Shown: piece by piece, positions 6,807 to 10,386 of the stretch
Position numbering within the stretch: position 1 is the stretch's first letter
How the letters are laid out: every line of letters starts with the position of its first letter
From: an uncultured Slackia sp.
GTDB lineage: Bacteria > Actinomycetota > Coriobacteriia > Coriobacteriales > Eggerthellaceae
Direction: 5' to 3'
Assembly (NCBI GenBank): GCA_934646845.1
Contig: CAKUEV010000052.1
Location: 1 to 10,386 of the forward strand
DNA length: 10,386 nt
Position numbers and translations under genes: made by a program
Notes under the pieces: generated by a model
What the model was told of the DNA's origin: nothing
What the model saw: only the letters and a program-made list of their open reading frames with translations
The model's database searches: none

Positions 6807-7574
6807 TTAGAAGAACGTCACCGTGATCGCGATTGCAAGCAGAGCCACGCTTGCCGCCATGCCGACGTAATCGCAAGCAACAAAAGCGTATTCGTCATAG
6901 CCGCTTTCCGCAGTACGTAGGCCAAAGCCACGCATTTCTGCCGCGAGCGCCGAAGCGTTGACCTTGCGCACCGACCCAACGAGCAGTGGCACGCAGAGCG
7001 GCGCCATAAGGCGAATCTTGTGCGCCATGCCGCCTTCGTCCATGTTCACGCCGCGCGCTGTTTGGGCCTCGGTGATTGCGCGCATATCGCTCATGAACAA
7101 CGGAATGAAGCGAATGGCGGAAGTGAACGTGAATGCATAGCGATACGGCACATGTGCGACTTTAACCAGCGAATTCGTAATATCGGAAAGCTTGGTGACC
7201 CTAAGGGCGATGTAAAGGGGAATGCTCGCCGCCACCAAACGAACCATGGTCGTCGCGGCTGCAAGCAGGCTGTCCGTGCCAATATAGCCCCACGGCAACG
7301 CGACCAGCAGCGCGCCGGACGGCGTGCTCAATACTTGGATGATCGCGAGAATCAGCGAGAAGAGCAGCACTGCTCGGGCAAGCCCCAGCGTAGGGCCAAC
7401 CAACTTACTCGCTGCGGCAAGGGCGAACCCTACCGCGACCATGCCCAAAAGGAACGGCAGGCTCGACGAGCAGAAGCACGCAACGCACAGCACAATGGCG
7501 CATACGAGTTTCGCTATCGGATTCATTCGGTGAAGAACGCTCTCGCCTTCGACGTATTCCATAAAGTTCGACAT
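6807..7574 (-). CDS. ecfT: ECF transporter transmembrane subunit EcfT
   Basis: EcfT is the scaffold of energy-coupling-factor vitamin/amino-acid importers: it joins the substrate-binding S subunit to a pair of ABC ATPases. This 255-residue protein shows the CbiQ/EcfT plan: a short N-terminus with LHRMNPIAKL (14-23), several membrane segments (about 20-60, 65-85, 104-125), a cytoplasmic domain, and two coupling-helix signatures of the Ala-Arg-Gly type at 173-175 (ARG) and 214-216 (MRG, in AAEMRGFG). A last membrane segment ends at 254. ATG at 7574 is chosen because AGAAAGG lies 8 nt upstream; an in-frame start at 7619 would add an uncharacteristic Cys-containing leader. The gene follows the trpP-like gene in the same direction, 229 bases downstream, so it likely powers tryptophan uptake. 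The ATPases EcfA1/A2 are not next to it. Confidence 0.88.
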   Translation of the reverse strand: MSNFMEYVEGESVLHRMNPIAKLVCAIVLCVACFCSSSLPFLLGMVAVGFALAAASKLVGPTLGLARAVLLFSLILAIIQVLSTPSGALLVALPWGYIGTDSLLAAATTMVRLVAASIPLYIALRVTKLSDITNSLVKVAHVPYRYAFTFTSAIRFIPLFMSDMRAITEAQTARGVNMDEGGMAHKIRLMAPLCVPLLVGSVRKVNASALAAEMRGFGLRTAESGYDEYAFVACDYVGMAASVALLAIAITVTFF

Positions 7575-7628
7575 ATTGGGCAACCTTTCTTCAGACGCGC
7601 ACATCAAGATGGCAAGCACGCGGTATTG

Positions 7629-7659
7629 ACCTGTTAAATGATCGCAGCGATTAACAGGT
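7629..7659. repeat. Inverted repeat A, ACCTGTTAA-N13-TTAACAGGT
   Basis: A perfect 9-bp inverted repeat with a 13-bp spacer lies 54 bases upstream of the ecfT start. The same arms with the same spacing recur exactly 100 bp away at 7729-7759, while the spacers differ. It could be an operator for a dimeric regulator or an RNA hairpin. Confidence 0.85.
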
Positions 7660-7725
7660 GGGAGGCGGCACGCTGAGTGAGCTCATGCGTAGCAAGAAGC
7701 ACGGCACCCCGTCCCAGCCCCAACC

Positions 7726-7762
7726 AAAACCTGTTAAACGCTGTGGGCATTTAACAGGTTTT
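7726..7762. repeat. Inverted repeat B, extended copy; possible trpP terminator
   Basis: The 9-N13-9 arms of repeat A recur here and are extended to perfect 13-bp arms (AAAACCTGTTAAA at 7726-7738, TTTAACAGGTTTT at 7750-7762). On the minus strand the hairpin starts 41 bases after the trpP stop codon and its 3' arm ends in UUUU, so it could act as a weak terminator or attenuator between trpP and ecfT. The A/T-rich stem and the matching repeat A argue equally for a protein-binding site. Confidence 0.85.
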
Positions 7763-7803
7763 AGCGGGCGCGAAACAGCGCGAAACGGTGAAGCTGCGAG
7801 GGG

Positions 7804-8376
7804 CTAAGCCGCCGAGCGATTCAGGGCGCGGCGCAGAGGGAGAATCAGGATCTGCACGAGCAGCGCATTGAACGTCGCCGTGCCGAATACCATAACGGCA
7901 TAGGTCACCAGGGCGACAGGAATCGCGATGCCGTTCATCGCTGCGAGCAGCAGCACGAACGTGTAACCCGAAACAACAGTGGCAAGGAAAGTCGAGACGA
8001 TCGGGCTCGCATCGAATTTGCCAAACTTCAGGGGAAGCATGATGAGCAGACCCATAGCCAAGCCGCCCAAAGTTTCAGACGCGATATTCAAAAGCGGCGT
8101 TGCAGCAAGCATGGGAATTTGGCAAATGAGGCCAGCGATCAGGCCGATGCCCATAGCCTGCAGGGGCTTCGGGCGAACAAGAAGAATGGCCAAGCAGTAC
8201 ATCGCGATAATGAAATTCGGCTTCATGCCGGCAAACGAAAGCACGCTGCCAAGCGTGAGCTTCAAAATGGCACCAGCCGCAAGCAGAACGGCGACGAGAA
8301 TGAGCGCAGATGTATCGAGCGCACCAGTTTTCTTTTCGGTGGCAACGGTGCGAGGCTGGGCGATAACTTCAGACAT
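7804..8376 (-). CDS. trpP: TrpP-like tryptophan transporter (ECF S component)
   Basis: The 190-residue, highly hydrophobic protein has about six membrane segments after a 20-residue cytoplasmic start. The segment AGMKPNFIIAMYCLAILL (49-66), followed by GIGLIAGLICQIP (76-88) and an N/E-containing helix at 97-112, matches my recollection of Bacillus TrpP (YhaG), including the characteristic GMKP. TrpP imports tryptophan and is classed with the S components of ECF importers. Support for the substrate also comes from the 5' region: a leader peptide with three adjacent Trp codons and an attenuator hairpin precede the gene. The ATG at 8376 has AAGGG 8 nt upstream. An EcfT gene lies downstream in the same direction. 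I am sure it is a membrane S-component-like protein and fairly sure of tryptophan as substrate; indole or another aromatic compound is the main alternative. Confidence 0.85.
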   Translation of the reverse strand: MSEVIAQPRTVATEKKTGALDTSALILVAVLLAAGAILKLTLGSVLSFAGMKPNFIIAMYCLAILLVRPKPLQAMGIGLIAGLICQIPMLAATPLLNIASETLGGLAMGLLIMLPLKFGKFDASPIVSTFLATVVSGYTFVLLLAAMNGIAIPVALVTYAVMVFGTATFNALLVQILILPLRRALNRSAA

Positions 8377-8522
8377 GGTAGGTTCCCTTCGGAAAAGCCG
8401 CGCGAAGCGGCGTGCGGTTTACTGGAGTGGAGGCGCGCGGGCCGAAATGGGCGGTTGCGCGTGAGCTGGCACTTTCGCGACCAGGTGCCTGAGACCGGGA
8501 ACCAGAAAAAGAAACGAAAACG
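8377..8522 (-). other. Untranslated stretch between the attenuator and trpP
   Basis: No ORF with a ribosome binding site is seen in these 146 bases. On the minus strand they begin with a long U-rich stretch continuing the terminator tail (8506-8528), then GGCAC...GTGCC can form a 5-bp stem. Just before the trpP Shine-Dalgarno, GCCGC-TTCGC-GCGGC (8397-8411) forms a small hairpin followed by TTTT (8393-8396), which resembles a second short intrinsic terminator. Confidence 0.5.
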
Positions 8523-8549
8523 AAAAAAGCTCCCGGTCAAACCGGGAGC
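8523..8549 (-). terminator. Attenuator terminator in the trpP leader
   Basis: On the minus strand GCTCCCGG (8549-8542) pairs perfectly with CCGGGAGC (8536-8529) around a 5-nt loop, followed directly by six T (8528-8523) and a further T-rich run to about 8506. This is a textbook intrinsic terminator. It stands 30 bases after the stop codon of the Trp-rich leader peptide and about 150 bases before trpP, so transcripts started at the leader would end here unless an antiterminator forms. Confidence 0.92.
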
Positions 8550-8597
8550 CTTGCATACGCGATTAAGGGCGCGAGCAGCTCACGATCGACCGACCGT
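8541..8597 (-). promoter_or_regulatory. Trp attenuator: protector and antiterminator segments
   Basis: Four segments of the leader RNA can form mutually exclusive helices. Segment 1 ACGGUC (8597-8592) pairs with GAUCGU (8587-8582) in 6 bp with a GGUC loop. Segment 2 AUCGUGAGCU (8586-8577), which contains the leader stop codon UGA, can instead pair with segment 3 GGCUCCCGGU (8550-8541) at 9 of 10 positions, counting two G-U pairs, with one mismatch. Segment 3 is the 5' arm of the terminator. A ribosome stalled on the Trp codons at 8618-8610 would mask or crowd segment 1 and leave segment 2 free to form the antiterminator; a ribosome reaching the stop codon would cover segment 2 and let the terminator form. 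The pairing was found by eye, without energy calculation. Confidence 0.75.
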
Positions 8598-8666
8598 TTC
8601 GACACCGCGCCACCACCAGTTCTTGGCGTTTTTGGAAACCATGGCAGCGTGTGCGATGCGAGCCAA
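8580..8666 (-). CDS. Tryptophan-rich leader peptide (TrpL-type) of trpP
   Basis: A 28-codon ORF starts with TTG at 8666 behind a strong Shine-Dalgarno AAAGGAG (8680-8674) at 7-nt spacing after GC. It begins MARIAHAAMVSK and carries three consecutive Trp codons at residues 17-19 (TGG TGG TGG, 8618-8610), then RGVETVGRS and TGA at 8582-8580. Trp normally makes up about 1% of residues, so WWW in so short a peptide is a signature of ribosome-mediated attenuation. Its role would be regulatory: translation speed at the Trp codons reports Trp-tRNA charging and decides whether the downstream terminator forms. An internal ATG at residue 9 (8642) has no Shine-Dalgarno, so the TTG is preferred. The ORF is too short for ordinary gene callers. 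The symbol trpL is left out because it controls a transporter rather than trpEDCBA. Confidence 0.9.
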   Translation of the reverse strand: MARIAHAAMVSKNAKNWWWRGVETVGRS

Positions 8667-8694
8667 CTTCGTGCTCCTTTCTAAAACTTACGAT

Positions 8695-8708
8695 GCGGGA
8701 TGCCCCGC
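8695..8708 (-). other. Small hairpin at the start of the trpP leader RNA
   Basis: GCGGG and CCCGC form a 5-bp stem with a 4-nt loop 14 bases upstream of the leader-peptide Shine-Dalgarno. It would lie near the 5' end of the leader transcript and may stabilise it. Evidence is limited to the perfect GC-rich pairing. Confidence 0.4.
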
Positions 8709-8723
8709 GCTAACGTTGCGGAT

Positions 8724-8751
8724 ACTTTATCACAGTAAAGCACGATAGCAA
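8724..8751 (-). promoter_or_regulatory. Candidate promoter of the trpP leader
   Basis: On the minus strand TTGCTA (8751-8746) and TAAAGT (8729-8724) are 16 bp apart, each matching 4 of 6 consensus bases; the transcript would start near 8717. An alternative a little upstream is TTGAGA (8792-8787), 5 of 6, with CATACT (8768-8763), 4 of 6, at 18 bp. The region from 8750 to 8800 is strikingly A/T-rich, which suits a promoter, but I cannot choose between the two. Confidence 0.45.
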
Positions 8752-8803
8752 CCAACATTTTTAGTATGATTTATAAAAATAAGGTTTCTCAAAGTAACTA
8801 TTG

Positions 8804-8928
8804 ACGAAGTGCGTACCCTAGATTGCGGTTCGCGGAAAGACACTTCCAGATTCGCACGAAAACGCCTGGTCGCGACTTTTGGCTCGATGCCTTCATGCGA
8901 CAAAACCAGAACAGGGTACGCACTTCGT
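8804..8928. repeat. 125-bp element with perfect 16-bp terminal inverted repeats
   Basis: ACGAAGTGCGTACCCT (8804-8819) is repeated in exact inverse at 8913-8928. The interior contains further self-complementary stretches (CTGG/CCAG with GTCGC/GCGAC; GGAA/TTCC). There is no U-rich tail after either end and no obvious target duplication. A 41-codon frame on the minus strand, from GTG at 8923 to TAG at 8800-8798, spans almost exactly the element but has no Shine-Dalgarno. It resembles a small palindromic or MITE-like intergenic repeat more than a terminator. Confidence 0.8.
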
Positions 8929-8968
8929 AAAAACTTTATTTGCGATACATAGTTTCTAAAGGAAACTT

Positions 8969-10306
8969 CTATCCAATGCCGCCGAGCGCGATGCCCAGGA
9001 TAATCACGAGCGCTGTAAGCCCCACGAACACGTAGCGCGCCATAGGCTCGAACCACGCCCCCAAAGGCTTTTTGCGACCGAGCTGCGCTTGGGCCTTCGC
9101 GAAACCCCTCGGGCACACCCAGAAGAACATGATCGTCGCGCACAGCGCACCCAGAGGAATCGCGTAGATCGAAACGAAATCCATCCACGCCCCCACGGCA
9201 TTGCCGTCTTCGATAAACACGCCTACGCCAAGCGCCACGACGAACACAGCGAGAACCGCAACCCAACGCGACATGTTCAGCTGGCTCTGCAGTGCCTCAA
9301 TGGGCGGCTCGAACAAGTTCACCAAACTCGTAAGCGCAGCGCACGCCACCGCCAAGAAGAACAAGAAGCAGAACAGGCCGCCGAACGGCATATCGGCAAA
9401 CACCTGCGGCAACGTGATGAAGAGCAGCGGCGGGCCGGAAAGCGGGTCAACGCCAAGCGCAAACACCGCAGGAATAACCACCATGGCGGAAAGCACCGCG
9501 GCGAGCGTCGAAAACAGCACCACGTTTTTGGCCGACGACACAACGTCGACGTCGTTCTTCAAATAGCTGCCGTACACCAGCGTGCCGCTTCCTGCGAGCG
9601 ACAACCCAAAGAATGCCTGGCCAAGGGCCAAAACCCACGTTTGCGGATTCGCGAGCGCCTCCCAATGGGGCACAAATAAATAGGCATAGCCGTCAAGCGC
9701 GCCCGGCAACATGGACACGCGCACAAGCAACACGCAAAACAAGACGAAGAAAATGGGCATCATGATTTTATTCAGGCGCTCAATGCCGCGCGATACGCCG
9801 AACGCCATAACGGCCAGCGTAATGGCGAGCGCCGCCACATGGTAGCCAACGCTGCCAAACGGCCCCGCGATCGAACCGAAGAACGCCGCCATATCGGGCT
9901 GCGTCACCAGCGTTCCGCACGCAGCCTCGATGAGGTACTTAATGAACCAACCGATGACCACGGCATAGCCAATGGCGATGCCGAGCGCGCCCAGCACGGG
10001 AATAATGCCAATAACGCGACCGATCTTGTCGCCGTTTTTCACGCCGCGCATTTCGAGCGCCTTCGAAAACGCGCCCATGGGACCCGTGCCCATGGCGCGA
10101 CCAAACGCCATTTCGCCAATGACGCCCGTAATGCCCAGCACCACAACGAAGAACAAATACGGAATCAGGAACGCCGCGCCGCCGTATTGGGATACGCGAT
10201 ACGGGAACAGCCAAATGCCCGAAAGGCCCACCGCCGAGCCAATGCAGGAAATGATGAATGCGGTTTTGCCGCTGAACGAATCTCGCGGCGAAGTGGTTTC
10301 GGCCAT
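8969..10306 (-). CDS. NSS-family amino-acid transporter (LeuT/TnaT/MhsT-like)
   Basis: Members of this family import amino acids with sodium; characterised bacterial ones carry Leu, Trp or other hydrophobic amino acids. The 445-residue protein has about 11 membrane segments, the usual bacterial number. TM1 is GSAVGLSGIWLFPYRVSQYGG (23-43), followed by AFLIPY and GEMAFGR (64-70). The unwound part of TM6 is AFFGLSLAGSG (231-241), TM8 holds AALTS (323-327), and the gate Asp is D376. Aligned to LeuT by eye, the Na2 ligands (G, V, A, T, S) are kept, but Na1 ligands N27, T254 and N286 become G30, G234 and S266, and gate Arg30 becomes L33. The ATG at 10306 has AAAGGGG 5 nt upstream; a start at 10366 would precede this site. 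Substrate is unknown; its position beside trpP hints at an aromatic amino acid. It lies upstream of the attenuator and so is not controlled by it. Confidence 0.92.
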   Translation of the reverse strand: MAETTSPRDSFSGKTAFIISCIGSAVGLSGIWLFPYRVSQYGGAAFLIPYLFFVVVLGITGVIGEMAFGRAMGTGPMGAFSKALEMRGVKNGDKIGRVIGIIPVLGALGIAIGYAVVIGWFIKYLIEAACGTLVTQPDMAAFFGSIAGPFGSVGYHVAALAITLAVMAFGVSRGIERLNKIMMPIFFVLFCVLLVRVSMLPGALDGYAYLFVPHWEALANPQTWVLALGQAFFGLSLAGSGTLVYGSYLKNDVDVVSSAKNVVLFSTLAAVLSAMVVIPAVFALGVDPLSGPPLLFITLPQVFADMPFGGLFCFLFFLAVACAALTSLVNLFEPPIEALQSQLNMSRWVAVLAVFVVALGVGVFIEDGNAVGAWMDFVSIYAIPLGALCATIMFFWVCPRGFAKAQAQLGRKKPLGAWFEPMARYVFVGLTALVIILGIALGGIG

Positions 10307-10351
10307 AGGGGCCCCTTTCTGAATTGCAACCTGCTCACGATAGCAGACTTC

Positions 10352-10379
10352 ATGTTCGAGCCGCATGCCAAACGAACAT
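10352..10379. promoter_or_regulatory. Dyad ATGTTCG-N14-CGAACAT upstream of the NSS gene
   Basis: A perfect 7-bp inverted repeat lies 46-73 bases upstream of the transporter start, next to a TATCGT (10342-10337) that could be its -10. It would overlap the -35 region, where a repressor could act. The arm order is the reverse of a LexA box (GTTCG first, CGAAC second). No regulator can be named. Confidence 0.35.
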
Positions 10380-10386
10380 TTCGCTG

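Noticed and set aside
8377..8720. T-box riboswitch as an alternative explanation of the trpP leader
   Set aside because: I see no T-box motif of the AGGGUGG-ACCGCG type or stem I layout. The Trp-rich ORF with Shine-Dalgarno explains the terminator better.
8951..8967. Hairpin AGTTTC-N5-GAAACT just past the NSS stop codon as terminator
   Set aside because: The 6-bp A/T-rich stem has no U tract on the minus strand; it is too weak to call.
8730..9266. Minus-strand 178-codon frame overlapping the NSS 3' end and the inverted-repeat element
   Set aside because: Its first part is an alternate frame of the NSS gene and the rest runs through noncoding repeat and promoter sequence; it has no ribosome binding site or domain.

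Overview
The window looks like chromosomal DNA of a moderately GC-rich Actinomycetota, most plausibly class Coriobacteriia (Eggerthellales-like). That is an inference from base composition, GTG/TTG starts and gene types; no 16S rRNA or lineage-specific marker is present. No phage, transposase, tRNA or CRISPR array is visible. Apart from two crcB genes, every gene is on the minus strand, so the account below runs from the right edge leftwards.

Right block (10386-6791, minus): an NSS-family (LeuT/TnaT-like) amino-acid transporter with an unusual sodium site; a 125-bp inverted-repeat element; then the most striking feature, a tryptophan attenuator. A 28-codon leader peptide starts with TTG behind a strong Shine-Dalgarno and carries three consecutive Trp codons. 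Its stop codon lies inside an antiterminator arm, and a textbook intrinsic terminator with a long U-rich tail follows. The gene controlled is a TrpP-like tryptophan transporter, an ECF S component. Downstream lie two matching inverted repeats exactly 100 bp apart, then an EcfT transmembrane subunit. No ECF ATPase genes are present.

Middle block: a convergent, overlapping pair of CrcB/Fluc fluoride-channel genes (5943-6790, plus) without a recognisable fluoride riboswitch; then the SRP RNA gene ffs (minus) with a strong terminator; then a DedA/VTT membrane protein with its own terminator.

Left block (4523-1, minus): a two-gene operon coupled by TGATG, encoding a secreted WG-repeat protein and a lipoprotein of unknown function, closed by a terminator; then dnaX (DNA polymerase III gamma/tau), which runs off the left edge.

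Functionally, the right block reads as a tryptophan uptake locus that senses Trp-tRNA charging through ribosome stalling. The remaining genes are housekeeping (dnaX, ffs), envelope (dedA, WG protein, lipoprotein) and fluoride export.
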